This document shows positions 8,152-16,662 of a stretch of DNA of 51,105 bases, piece after piece (positions within the stretch are counted from its first letter, which is position 1; each line of letters starts with the position of its first letter). The position numbers and the translations under genes were made by a program. The notes under the pieces are model-generated. The model worked only from the letters and a program-made list of their open reading frames with translations, searched no databases and was not told where the DNA came from. Origin of the DNA: Verrucomicrobiota bacterium (GTDB taxonomy: Bacteria; Verrucomicrobiota; Verrucomicrobiia; Limisphaerales; JAIPKD01); assembly GCA_021733835.1 (NCBI GenBank), contig JAIPKD010000013.1:1-51105 (forward strand), read 5' to 3'.

Positions 8152-10149
8152 TCAATCGCTGAGCGGCGTCCAAACAGTTTTAAACTCCGTGTTGCGTCCG
8201 GGCTTTTCCAGATAAAACACGTCACGTTTCCGCGGCGGCACATCCGGCGCCGATGCATGGGTGAGCTTGAACTCACCGGAGGTCTCGAATCTCAACCTAA
8301 TTCGCGCGCCGTTAAAATCAACAATGCACTCAAAGTCGTCCTCGAACACACCGGTTTTCGCGTCCTCCCAATATGAAAAGGAGTTATTACCGATCCGCTG
8401 CGCGAGACCTGGATCGGCCTTCAAATCACCTTCGGGCCGCGGTGTGCCTTGAACATGAACCACCAGTCCGATGTCCGGTGTACCTTCATAACGTTCATCA
8501 ACTCGAACGCGCACAGTGTCTATAAGGCGTCCACCCTCAATTTGCAACTCTCTCTCGGCGGATACATGGGGTTGGTATTCAGGCTGTTCCGCTACCACGC
8601 GAACAGTGTCCGCATCAAACACGACCAGCCTCCCGGGCGCCCAGCCGTGTTGTCCGTCTCCGTTCACCAACGGCACGTTGTGATTCAAGCCGCGTGTATA
8701 ATAGCCTCTGTGCATGGGTGATCCGTACCCCACCGTTCCCGAGTCACGGGTAATGGGTGTCTTCCCGAAATACGCCTCGTAATTCAATGCTTCCGACTGC
8801 GCATGCGAGCTTGTAAGTTGGCCGTAATGATAAAACACCTGCCACCGGCCGCTCTTTAATATCGCCATGCGGCTTGACTCCATGTTCCGACTCTTCACAT
8901 CCGGTAGTACGGCTTCTTTCTCCGGTGTCCACGGCGGATCAATGAGCGTATCCCATGTCTTCATGGATCGCGCCTTCTCGAGTCCGAGCGTGGTCGGGAA
9001 GAGCCTATACGTAGCAGTGGGCATACTAAAGCCGAGAATCGATGCAGGCCCACCCGTCGAGTCCGCCGGGTTCGGCAATCGTCCGTTTGCAAAACGCATA
9101 CCGATCGGCGCGAGCATAAGGTTTTCCAGAACGGACATCTCGTGTCTCATAGAAGTGATTCGCCCCGTCATCGCCGCATATTCAAAGAATCCATACAGCG
9201 CCCTGACTACATAAGAATTATATCCGAGCGACTGCTCGAACCAGAGATAATCGCTTGTTACTCCGCGTTCGAGTTGATTGCGGATGCCGTATTCGCCATT
9301 CACCGCCGCCTCCAGCATTTGTTCATTCCCGGCGTATAACGCGACCATGCCCTGTGCGGCGCGTTGCCAGCAAGCGATATTATGGATGGTTTGAAAGGAT
9401 TCGCTTAAAAGTTCACTCTCCGGTCTAAACAAGCGCTCGATCCACATACGTTTTTTTGCTTGTGGAACGTGGTCATCGACCAGCCTGGCGGCGGATACGT
9501 ACCTGATAAGGTTAACGGCTTCGTCCAAGCTCTGCGCCATCAGCCGCGAACGCCCCTGCCTCGGCTGTACCGGCCAATCATTGAAATTCGTCGCATAAAA
9601 ATCCAGCTGTGCAATCGTCCAGTCGGCATACTTTTGCTCGCCGGAAATTTTATATAACCTCGCGGCATCGACTATCTTTGTTGCGTGTCTGCTCCTAAAT
9701 CCGAACACCCACGCGCGGTGGAGTTTATCGGTTAGTTCCACCTCCGGGTCCGACTCGCTGTGCAGCGTGTATCGTCCCGGCTCGTCCGGCGTCCAAGTCA
9801 GAAAAGACCCGTCATCCGAGCTCACAAAGTCATGCCACCACCCCGCTATCCAGTTTGTATGATCCCTTCGTTTATCCATCCAGTTATCGACCACGCGCCT
9901 TCGCGCATCAGTCCAATCCCGCCATGCGCCGGAGGCCTCGATCTTCTTACGCGCGCCGGCCCAATCCTCGACAGGCCGCCTCAACGGCGAATCATCATCG
10001 TCGTACACCTTCACCGCGCGCATGAACTCGTCCGGCTCCTCCTTGGGAAAAGAATCGTCGCCGAACATCACGCCTGTGGATAAAAGCAAAACGGATGTAA
10101 ACACCGTTAAGCAACGATATCCATGATAGCTTATGTTATTTATTGACAT
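8152..10149 (-). CDS. Secreted heparinase II/III / alginate-lyase-like polysaccharide lyase
   Basis: A Sec signal peptide (about residues 1-30, hydrophobic core FTSVLLLSTGVMF) precedes an alpha-helical toroid domain containing YADWTIAQLDFYATNFNDWP, QSLDEAVNLIRYVSAARL and WFEQSLGYNSYVVRALYGFFEYAAMTG pieces typical of alginate-lyase-like PL families. The C-terminal half is beta-rich, with LKSGRWQVFYHYGQL, HAQSEALNYEAYF and the RGYYTRGLNHNVPLVNG block of heparinase II/III proteins. Such enzymes cleave uronic-acid-containing polysaccharides by beta-elimination outside the cytoplasm. The exact polymer cannot be assigned. It lies 30 bases from the downstream end of the esterase gene, and both are read on the minus strand. 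GGAA lies seven bases before the ATG. Confidence 0.8.
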   Translation of the reverse strand: MSINNISYHGYRCLTVFTSVLLLSTGVMFGDDSFPKEEPDEFMRAVKVYDDDDSPLRRPVEDWAGARKKIEASGAWRDWTDARRRVVDNWMDKRRDHTNWIAGWWHDFVSSDDGSFLTWTPDEPGRYTLHSESDPEVELTDKLHRAWVFGFRSRHATKIVDAARLYKISGEQKYADWTIAQLDFYATNFNDWPVQPRQGRSRLMAQSLDEAVNLIRYVSAARLVDDHVPQAKKRMWIERLFRPESELLSESFQTIHNIACWQRAAQGMVALYAGNEQMLEAAVNGEYGIRNQLERGVTSDYLWFEQSLGYNSYVVRALYGFFEYAAMTGRITSMRHEMSVLENLMLAPIGMRFANGRLPNPADSTGGPASILGFSMPTATYRLFPTTLGLEKARSMKTWDTLIDPPWTPEKEAVLPDVKSRNMESSRMAILKSGRWQVFYHYGQLTSSHAQSEALNYEAYFGKTPITRDSGTVGYGSPMHRGYYTRGLNHNVPLVNGDGQHGWAPGRLVVFDADTVRVVAEQPEYQPHVSAERELQIEGGRLIDTVRVRVDERYEGTPDIGLVVHVQGTPRPEGDLKADPGLAQRIGNNSFSYWEDAKTGVFEDDFECIVDFNGARIRLRFETSGEFKLTHASAPDVPPRKRDVFYLEKPGRNTEFKTVWTPLSD

Positions 10150-10178
10150 ATAATTCCACTACATTTATTTGTATATTC

Positions 10179-12515
10179 TCACTCCACTTCTTCGCCGGTT
10201 ACCGGTTCGACGGGGACGGCATCTTCTTCAAACCAGGCACCGAGCACTTCGACAACGCGCTCTTTAATGCGCGGCGATAAATGATTGTAATCATCGATCC
10301 GGATCAAATTTAAACGCTCGCCCGCGTTGAACATCTTAAACACCTGTCTCGCCTCTTCCACGCAGACGACTATATCATCCATTGAAGCGCGATAATTAAC
10401 CTCCGGTTCAATAACCGCAACCTTTCTCGGCGCTATCATTCCCAATATTTCATGGTAATCGTATGGAACACGACTTTCGTTTTCAATGAAACCCGCCAGC
10501 CGCGGTATAAACGGATACCACTGCGACCAACGCGCCGTACCGCCCATGTCATTATCCTCCGTATCCAGTCGCATAGGCGTGAAACCCGCTACCGGGATCA
10601 CGCCTCTTATCCTTTCATCAAGCGCCGCCGCGTGAAGCGCGATCATTCCGCCGGCGCCGTAGCCGGCTACATAGACACGGTCGGTATCGATAAATTCAAA
10701 TTCTTCCAGCGCATCCAGCGCGTGTATCACGTCAATAACGCTCTTTCCCAGGATCGACCAATCCGGGTAGCGCTTGTAAAAATTCTTTATCTCGAGCAAC
10801 CTCCCGCCGTTACCGATTTGGTCGAACGCGAACACGGCGCAACCCGCCCGCGCCAGCTTGAGGTGTATCGGGGTTCCGACACCGTATCCCGGCACATATC
10901 CATTGGAGACGGAGACAGGATGCACCCAAACCACTGCAGGCAACTTTTGGCCTTCACTGTTTTCATCACCATTATCGGCGTTCGTACTTTTCGGATAATA
11001 AATATCGCCGGGCACATAGTTCCCGAAGTTGCATTGCATCTTGTTTAGGTCAGAAGGCACGGTCGCTCGCCTGAGGAGTGTTGCCTGATGAGACGATTCA
11101 GTCCCGTAATCCCCCGCTCCGCCGACAGGTGAAGCCGGCGGCTCTCCCAACAACCACGAAATCCTCCTGTGGATATCCGATTTTTTGTCCAACCATTGAC
11201 TTCTGGAAATAATCGGCTTCCCGCCCGCTGTAGTAAGCAGGCCCTTGAGTTTCATTTCCGGAAAGGCCTTAACCACCTTCTCGCTCGGCACCTGATTGCT
11301 CTTGAGTTCGGGAAATACCGGTTCATCACCTTCGAAGATATTGCACCGCCCGAACTCGGAGGCCAGCCAATCAATGAAAGCCTCGATATCACCCGGCGCG
11401 GTCGAATGCCCGCCACTGCGGTATCTGAGATCGATCGCATTTGCCGCGTTCAACATTTTATAAACGGTTTTCGCTGAATGGTAAGTCCTCTCAACCGCCC
11501 AGACACTTTCGACGTTGTCATTCAACGCCGTAGAAAAAAGGCACGCGCGCGGCGCTATGCAGGCAGCCAGCAGATGCTGGTCGATGGGCAGCTTATCCTC
11601 GCGTCCCGCAAAAAACCTGAGCCTCGGATGGAACCAGTCCGGGAACACGCGGGTGATAAGTTCGATCCCTTCACCGAACTGGAACTCCGAAAACAACCGC
11701 CATGAGCATGCGCCGCCTGCGCCGGAGCTGCTCGAAATCACGGCCGTTATCCGGGGATCAATGGCCGCGGCTATAAGTGAAGTCTTCCCGTTCCGCGAAT
11801 GCCCCGCCAGCGCTATCCTTCGTCGATCAACAGCCGGCAGGCGGTAAAGATAATCAATGCAACGTCCCGCCGCCCACGCGCGTCTTGCCAGCTTACTCCA
11901 GTCGTACTCAGGCCAAATCGACACGTACCGCCCTGTATCATCCCTTGTATCCGCGCCTGCATAGACGCATCCGATGTAGCCGCGGCTTACTGCCATCCTT
12001 GCCCAGCGCAAATGATTGTATTGCGTGATAAAGACCGGGAACGGCCCATTGCCCGGCGGGATCAACAGCTTCATAGAAAGCTCGGCCTCATGCCCGGGGC
12101 CGAACCTCAGAGTTATATCCTGTACACGGACATTATGATCCATCCTTTCATCGAAACTCCCGGCAACCACGTTTTCCGGCGCCGGCGGTATGCTCCCGAA
12201 CACGTAATGCTCGAATAATTTTAAAATTTCTTTCCGGCGCTCGAACCAATCGTTTACAGTCCGGACACGCACACCGTTCGTAAACACGAGCGGGTCAGGC
12301 AGGTTCGGGATTGAGGGCATCGCGGAAAAATCGGGTGGCAGTTCGCCGCTTGCCTGAAGCCATTCCTCCCAAGCCTTGCTCTCGGGCATCATTTCCAGCA
12401 TACGCTGGAGCTCGGATTGCCGAGCCGCCTTATCTTCCTCCGATTTCTCGTCCTGCGCGGCCGCCGCAAACACCAGCAATACACCTGCCAATAAAATCAA
12501 TCCTCTCACTGTCAT
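10179..12515 (-). CDS. Secreted two-domain CE15-like (glucuronoyl esterase-type) alpha/beta hydrolase
   Basis: Two alpha/beta-hydrolase domains are fused. The first (about 70-430) resembles family CE15 4-O-methylglucuronoyl methylesterases: it begins NLPDPLVFTNG, has the FEHYVFGSIPP block, and carries the nucleophile motif AGHSRNGKTS with Ser240. Such enzymes cut lignin-glucuronoxylan or related uronate esters. The second domain (about 480-760) resembles dienelactone-hydrolase/acetylxylan-esterase folds, but its nucleophile elbow reads G-Y-G-A-G where G-x-S-x-G is expected, so it may be inactive. I chose ATG 12515, which gives a clean signal peptide (MTVRGLILLAGVLLVFAAAA). An upstream frame to 12644 would put a second hydrophobic segment in front. 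Confidence 0.72.
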   Translation of the reverse strand: MTVRGLILLAGVLLVFAAAAQDEKSEEDKAARQSELQRMLEMMPESKAWEEWLQASGELPPDFSAMPSIPNLPDPLVFTNGVRVRTVNDWFERRKEILKLFEHYVFGSIPPAPENVVAGSFDERMDHNVRVQDITLRFGPGHEAELSMKLLIPPGNGPFPVFITQYNHLRWARMAVSRGYIGCVYAGADTRDDTGRYVSIWPEYDWSKLARRAWAAGRCIDYLYRLPAVDRRRIALAGHSRNGKTSLIAAAIDPRITAVISSSSGAGGACSWRLFSEFQFGEGIELITRVFPDWFHPRLRFFAGREDKLPIDQHLLAACIAPRACLFSTALNDNVESVWAVERTYHSAKTVYKMLNAANAIDLRYRSGGHSTAPGDIEAFIDWLASEFGRCNIFEGDEPVFPELKSNQVPSEKVVKAFPEMKLKGLLTTAGGKPIISRSQWLDKKSDIHRRISWLLGEPPASPVGGAGDYGTESSHQATLLRRATVPSDLNKMQCNFGNYVPGDIYYPKSTNADNGDENSEGQKLPAVVWVHPVSVSNGYVPGYGVGTPIHLKLARAGCAVFAFDQIGNGGRLLEIKNFYKRYPDWSILGKSVIDVIHALDALEEFEFIDTDRVYVAGYGAGGMIALHAAALDERIRGVIPVAGFTPMRLDTEDNDMGGTARWSQWYPFIPRLAGFIENESRVPYDYHEILGMIAPRKVAVIEPEVNYRASMDDIVVCVEEARQVFKMFNAGERLNLIRIDDYNHLSPRIKERVVEVLGAWFEEDAVPVEPVTGEEVE

Positions 12516-12680
12516 CTTTATCCCAGCATCTGACTTACTGTTTAACCAAATCATTAACTTGTTATAAATCGAATACAATCCGCAAATTCGAATTGCCAAA
12601 GTTCCAATGACCGAGACCAACCATGGAAGATGCAGAAAAAACATTATTATAGAATGTAAGCGGCAGCGATCGAGGGAATG

Positions 12681-12708
12681 AAGACCGGCGATTATCCGGT
12701 CTTTTTTT
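12681..12708 (+). terminator. Rho-independent terminator with no plus-strand gene upstream
   Basis: AGACCGG (12682-12688) pairs with CCGGTCT (12696-12702) around a 7-base loop and is followed by a run of T (12702-12708). The orientation is plus. The gene to the left is on the minus strand and starts at 12515, so this terminator would end a short transcript beginning in the 12516-12680 gap. It stands about 65 bases before etfB. A 24-codon frame (12607-12681), lacking a ribosome binding site, ends exactly at the stem. Confidence 0.65.
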
Positions 12709-12771
12709 CTGGAAATCAGTAGTCGTCCTCGTTTAGTTTTAAAGACTTATTTGGTTATCGGACCGAAGAAT

Positions 12772-13584
12772 ATGAGTACAGGCTATCAAATAATTGTGTG
12801 TGGAGGACTGGTGCCGGATCCGTTACAGACGTTGGAACCGGTTTCGGCGCCTACGGGGCCGGCGTTGAAGAACGAAATGATGCTCCCGGCGGTATTGGAC
12901 CCGTGGGCGAGTCATGCCCTTTATGAAGCGGCGAACCTGGCCAAGCAGAACGAGGGTTCCAGCGTTCGTCTCGTCAGCATGGCGCCTAAAGCAAAGTTGC
13001 AGCAGGTGATGATGACGGTCGCCCAGAAGGTACCATTTGAGTTGATCGCCATCGACGGGCCATCGAACGGGTTCACCGACGCGTTTGACACGGCGGCGGC
13101 GCTTGCCGAGGCGATCGGATCGATACCCGACCTGGACACTGCGAGGTTGCTCGTGTTCGGCGGTTGGGAATCGGCGTCAAGGAGCGCGGGATCAACGCTG
13201 CAAATAGTCGGTGAAAGGCTTGGGATTATAAATCAATTCCAGGGAGTCGACGAATTGAGTATACAACCGGACGGTTCCTTCAGGGTACTCGAACGCGTCG
13301 AGGGTGGTACGCATCAGGTTTCAGTCTGCAAATCTCCGCCTATGGTTGTCGGATGGGCGACGGGCAACCTGCCGGAGCCGCCTAACAACCCGCAGGTCGG
13401 CATGAAGAACATGCGCGCCGTTATGCCGTCACTTCAGCGCGCCAGGCAGGCAAAGCAGGCCTCGCATTCGTTCGAATTCGAGTCCGCCACCGTTCCTGCG
13501 CAACAGCGTGAAACGCGGATCGTTAAGGACATGACGCCGGAACAGGTAGCCGACGACCTCGTTAATTGGATTAAGGGAGAATAA
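12772..13584 (+). CDS. etfB: Electron transfer flavoprotein beta subunit, divergent
   Basis: EtfB pairs with EtfA to carry electrons between dehydrogenases and a membrane or other acceptor. The AMP/FAD-binding fold is seen in ILDP-like VLDPWASHALYEAANLAKQ, SVRLVSMAPKA and LLVFGGWESASRSAGSTLQIVGERLGI, the last matching the T-x-Q-VG motif of EtfB, followed by YQG-like NQFQGVDEL. The C terminus carries the NLPEPPNNPQVGMKNMRA segment (usual: N-x-PRYPSLRGIM). The length (~270) is normal but identity to canonical EtfB looks low. I use ATG 12772 rather than TTG 12751. etfA follows 16 bases downstream. Confidence 0.82.
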   Translation: MSTGYQIIVCGGLVPDPLQTLEPVSAPTGPALKNEMMLPAVLDPWASHALYEAANLAKQNEGSSVRLVSMAPKAKLQQVMMTVAQKVPFELIAIDGPSNGFTDAFDTAAALAEAIGSIPDLDTARLLVFGGWESASRSAGSTLQIVGERLGIINQFQGVDELSIQPDGSFRVLERVEGGTHQVSVCKSPPMVVGWATGNLPEPPNNPQVGMKNMRAVMPSLQRARQAKQASHSFEFESATVPAQQRETRIVKDMTPEQVADDLVNWIKGE

Positions 13585-13600
13585 CAACCGATTTCAGACC

Positions 13601-14632
13601 ATGGAAAAAATACTCTTTCTCACAACCGCAAATCCGTCAGGCAGCCTTACCAAGCAAGCGCTTGAAGCGCTGAATCTTTCAGTATCACTCAATAACGCAT
13701 TACCCGAATCAGAGCTCGTTGTCGGTATAACCGGCCCCGACGCTGCAAAATCGGCGGAATCCATCGGAGGCTGCGGCGCGTCACGGTTTATCGCGGTTGA
13801 AGGCGAGGAATTCACGCAGCCGCGGTACTCGACGGATGCGGCTGCATTCGAGGCGCTCGCGCGCGCGGCGGAAGCTAGTATCGTTATCGCGCCCGCCACA
13901 TCGAGATTCAACCGCGCCTTGTCCGGCGTCGCCGCACGTTTAGACGGTCGCACCGACACCCACGTAACAAATGTCGAGGTCGCGGACGAAAAAGTCCGTA
14001 TTCAACGATGGCTATACAGGCAAAGAATTGCGGTGACCGGCACGCGCAACCAACGACCATGGTTTCTTCTGATCGAGCCGGGCGTTGGATCACCTTTCCA
14101 ATCGCAACCTTCAAATGTAGAAATCGAGAAAATTCAGGTCGATCTACCTGATGAGTGCTTGAAAACCACGGTTTCCGGAGAAGAAAAGAAATCGGCGGCG
14201 CAGGACACGATACGCCCGGACGCGGCATTGTTATTGGTCGCCGGCGCGGGATGGACCAGAAAACAGGCGGACGGCGAGTTTCATGCGCAGGAAGCCGAGC
14301 GTCTGATCCGGGGATTTCTCGACGCCACTGGCGCCTCGCTCGGAAGCAGTAAATCACTTGTTGATCTAGGCGGCGAAGGCCAGCCTGTCCTCCCGTTCCT
14401 GACGCACATGAACCAGATCGGTCAGACAGGTTCTACACCGCGGCACAAGAAGGGCCTTGCTACCTGTTGCCACGGCGAAGAACCACACACGGTCGGCTGG
14501 CGGTTCATAAAAGAACGCCGGGCGATTAATTCCGACACCAATTGCGGCTGGGCGCACGGAAAAGCCGACGTCGTTTACGTCGCCGACGCATTCAAAGTGC
14601 TCAATGAACTGAATAAGAGATTGGCGGAATAG
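13601..14632 (+). CDS. etfA: Electron transfer flavoprotein alpha subunit, divergent FAD domain
   Basis: This is the partner of the upstream EtfB-like protein. The N-terminal half has the EtfA pattern (ASIVIAPATSRFNRALSGVAARL, then THVTNVEV). The C-terminal FAD domain retains IGQTG, AINSDTN and the VADAFKVLNEL end. The block that normally reads GISGAIQH is replaced by TCCHGEEPHTVGW, and the RG/SGGRG region is altered to LLVAGAGWTRKQ with a Trp. It therefore belongs to the Etf alpha family, but its cofactor handling may differ from the textbook enzyme. No dehydrogenase or ETF-quinone oxidoreductase gene adjoins the pair. miaB follows after about 105 bases. Confidence 0.75.
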   Translation: MEKILFLTTANPSGSLTKQALEALNLSVSLNNALPESELVVGITGPDAAKSAESIGGCGASRFIAVEGEEFTQPRYSTDAAAFEALARAAEASIVIAPATSRFNRALSGVAARLDGRTDTHVTNVEVADEKVRIQRWLYRQRIAVTGTRNQRPWFLLIEPGVGSPFQSQPSNVEIEKIQVDLPDECLKTTVSGEEKKSAAQDTIRPDAALLLVAGAGWTRKQADGEFHAQEAERLIRGFLDATGASLGSSKSLVDLGGEGQPVLPFLTHMNQIGQTGSTPRHKKGLATCCHGEEPHTVGWRFIKERRAINSDTNCGWAHGKADVVYVADAFKVLNELNKRLAE

Positions 14633-14737
14633 GTTAGGACAACGGCAAGGGCATACTGCTGCCATTGTTTCGGAACACGCCAAAAACCTTTTGCCTTCGG
14701 ATCGCAATGACGCGTATCCTCTCGGCAAGGCGATATC

Positions 14738-16111
14738 ATGCCAAGTGTATTCATTAAAACTTACGGATGCCAGATGAACGAACGCGACTCCGAAGGGGTC
14801 GCCGCTCAGCTCATCCAGGAGGGATACGCGCTTGCGCCTCACGAGGCGGCAGCGGACGTGATCCTTCTGAATACATGCAGCGTGCGCGATACCGCCGAGC
14901 GAAAAGCAATGAACAAAATGCAGGCCTTGGCGAGCGAGGTAAGACGTCACAGGCCCAACGTCGTCCTTGGCTTTCTCGGATGCATGGCCCAAGCGCACGG
15001 CGACACGCTGTTATCGGAACTGCCCGAGATCAACATGATACTAGGCACAAGAAAATCCCATCGCGTCGCCGAATACCTCGGCAAGATTCTCGCCGACAGG
15101 TCAATCCGTATCTGCGACGTGAACGAAGAACCACAAAGCCATACCGTGACCAAGGGACATCTCTTGTCACGCCCAAGCGGCGGTAATAAGGTCAGCGCAT
15201 TCGTCAACATCATGGAAGGCTGTAATCAGCGTTGTACATTTTGCATCGTTCCCAAAACGCGCGGCGTCGAACACAGCCGTCCGTTAAACGATATCCTCGA
15301 TGAATGCCGTGAACTAGTTGATAAGGGCGTCAGGGAAATCATCCTCTTGGGACAGGTCGTGACCAGCTATGGCAAAGGGCTTATTGAGAAAACCGGCGGC
15401 GTATCGCCGTTTGTGAGGCTCCTGGAAGCCGTTCATTCCATCGATGGGCTTGAAAGGATTCGCTTCACCGCGCCGCATCCCCGCGGTTACGGTGATGATC
15501 TCATAAGCGCCTATGCGAACCTGCCTAAACTCTGCGAGAGCGCGCATATCCCGCTGCAAAGCGGGAGCAACAACATACTCAAGGCGATGAAGCGTGGGCA
15601 CTCGATGGCACAATATACAAGATTGACCGAAAAACTCCGGGGCGTAAAACCGGAGATCGGCTTGTACACGGATATTATAGTCGGATTCCCCGGTGAGACG
15701 GAATCCGATTTCGAGGATACACTCGCGGCAGTTAAAGACATCCGGTTCGACAGCGCGTTCCTGTTTAAATACTCGCCTCGCACCGGCACGCCTGCAGCGG
15801 CTATGCAGAATCAGATACCGCAACACGTCAAGGAAGAACGCCATGCGCGGTTAATGAACGCGGTCGACCAAATCGCATCTGAAAAATACAAGCGCCTGAC
15901 CGGGCAGACCGTCGAGGTACTCGTCGAAGGCCCCAGTCGAAAGAATCCCTCGAGACTCGAAGGCCGAACCAGATGTCATAAGTGGGTTGTCTTCGAAGGC
16001 GATGAATCAATGATCGGAAGTCTGATGTATACGACCGTAACCGGGATCGGAAAGTACACGTTGTACGGCGAGTCGCCGGAACCATGCAAGAAAGCTGAAC
16101 AAACAAAATGA
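14738..16111 (+). CDS. miaB: tRNA-2-methylthio-N6-dimethylallyladenosine synthase
   Basis: MiaB adds a methylthio group to i6A37 of tRNAs reading codons that begin with U. The N-terminal methylthiotransferase domain has the three auxiliary-cluster cysteines: C11 (KTYGCQMNERDSE), C47 (LNTCSVRDTAE) and C82 (GFLGCMAQ). The radical-SAM motif C-x3-C-x2-C is at C162, C166 and C169 (EGCNQRCTFCIVPKTRG). A TRAM domain closes the protein (TGQTVEVLVEGPSRK onward). Its 457 residues are normal. The stop overlaps the start of the next gene as ATGA, so the downstream membrane protein is translationally coupled to it. Confidence 0.96.
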   Translation: MPSVFIKTYGCQMNERDSEGVAAQLIQEGYALAPHEAAADVILLNTCSVRDTAERKAMNKMQALASEVRRHRPNVVLGFLGCMAQAHGDTLLSELPEINMILGTRKSHRVAEYLGKILADRSIRICDVNEEPQSHTVTKGHLLSRPSGGNKVSAFVNIMEGCNQRCTFCIVPKTRGVEHSRPLNDILDECRELVDKGVREIILLGQVVTSYGKGLIEKTGGVSPFVRLLEAVHSIDGLERIRFTAPHPRGYGDDLISAYANLPKLCESAHIPLQSGSNNILKAMKRGHSMAQYTRLTEKLRGVKPEIGLYTDIIVGFPGETESDFEDTLAAVKDIRFDSAFLFKYSPRTGTPAAAMQNQIPQHVKEERHARLMNAVDQIASEKYKRLTGQTVEVLVEGPSRKNPSRLEGRTRCHKWVVFEGDESMIGSLMYTTVTGIGKYTLYGESPEPCKKAEQTK

Positions 16112-16647
16112 GTCTATCGCTCCTCTCTATATTGCTCGGATTAATCATCGCGGCACCCACCCTGTACGGTCTTGCAAGGCCGGAGACGGTCTCACAGTTG
16201 ATCCGCAGGTTCCCACGCTCGACACCACTTGGTTATTTTCTCATCACTCTCGGCACAATTTGGTTTCTTTATAATTTCAACCAGGAACGAGTCGCAGATT
16301 TCGCGTCCTACCGGAAGCTGATGTTCCTTGGTTTCGTCCTCCTCGGTATATTTACCGCGGTTTATATAAGAGACTTCCTGGCCGTTCGGGCGTTGAGCGT
16401 TGTTATCTTACTCCTGGCCAAGTTGATGGTTGATACTGCCAGGTTCCATGAATCCGCGTGGCGCCTTGTAATCGTTGTAACGGCCTATCTTTTTGTTATC
16501 GCGGGAATTTGGTTTACCATATCCCCATGGCGGCTCAGGGATATAATCAATTGGGCCGGCGCAAATACGAAAAGACTACGCATAGCCTGCGGACTCAGGC
16601 TGGCCTTCGGACTATTGCTTATCGTCCTCGGAATAGCGGTATTCTGA
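16108..16647 (+). CDS. Small polytopic membrane protein of unknown function
   Basis: This 179-residue protein has about six hydrophobic segments (for example LLSILLGLIIAAPTLYGLA, YFLITLGTIWFLYNF, LMFLGFVLLGIFTAVYI, ALSVVILLLAKLMV, VIVVTAYLFVIAGIWF and LAFGLLLIVLGIAVF), so it is an inner-membrane protein. I do not recognise a named family. It starts at the ATGA overlap with the miaB stop and is followed 15 bases later by a family-9 glycosyltransferase, so the three genes probably share a transcript. A role in envelope assembly would fit the glycosyltransferase neighbour but is only inference. Confidence 0.75.
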   Translation: MSLSLLSILLGLIIAAPTLYGLARPETVSQLIRRFPRSTPLGYFLITLGTIWFLYNFNQERVADFASYRKLMFLGFVLLGIFTAVYIRDFLAVRALSVVILLLAKLMVDTARFHESAWRLVIVVTAYLFVIAGIWFTISPWRLRDIINWAGANTKRLRIACGLRLAFGLLLIVLGIAVF

Positions 16648-16662
16648 TAACTTTGAACGCAA

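Noticed and set aside
12516-12644. N-terminal extension of the CE15-like esterase to 12644
   Set aside because: It would place a second hydrophobic segment before a perfect signal peptide beginning at 12515.
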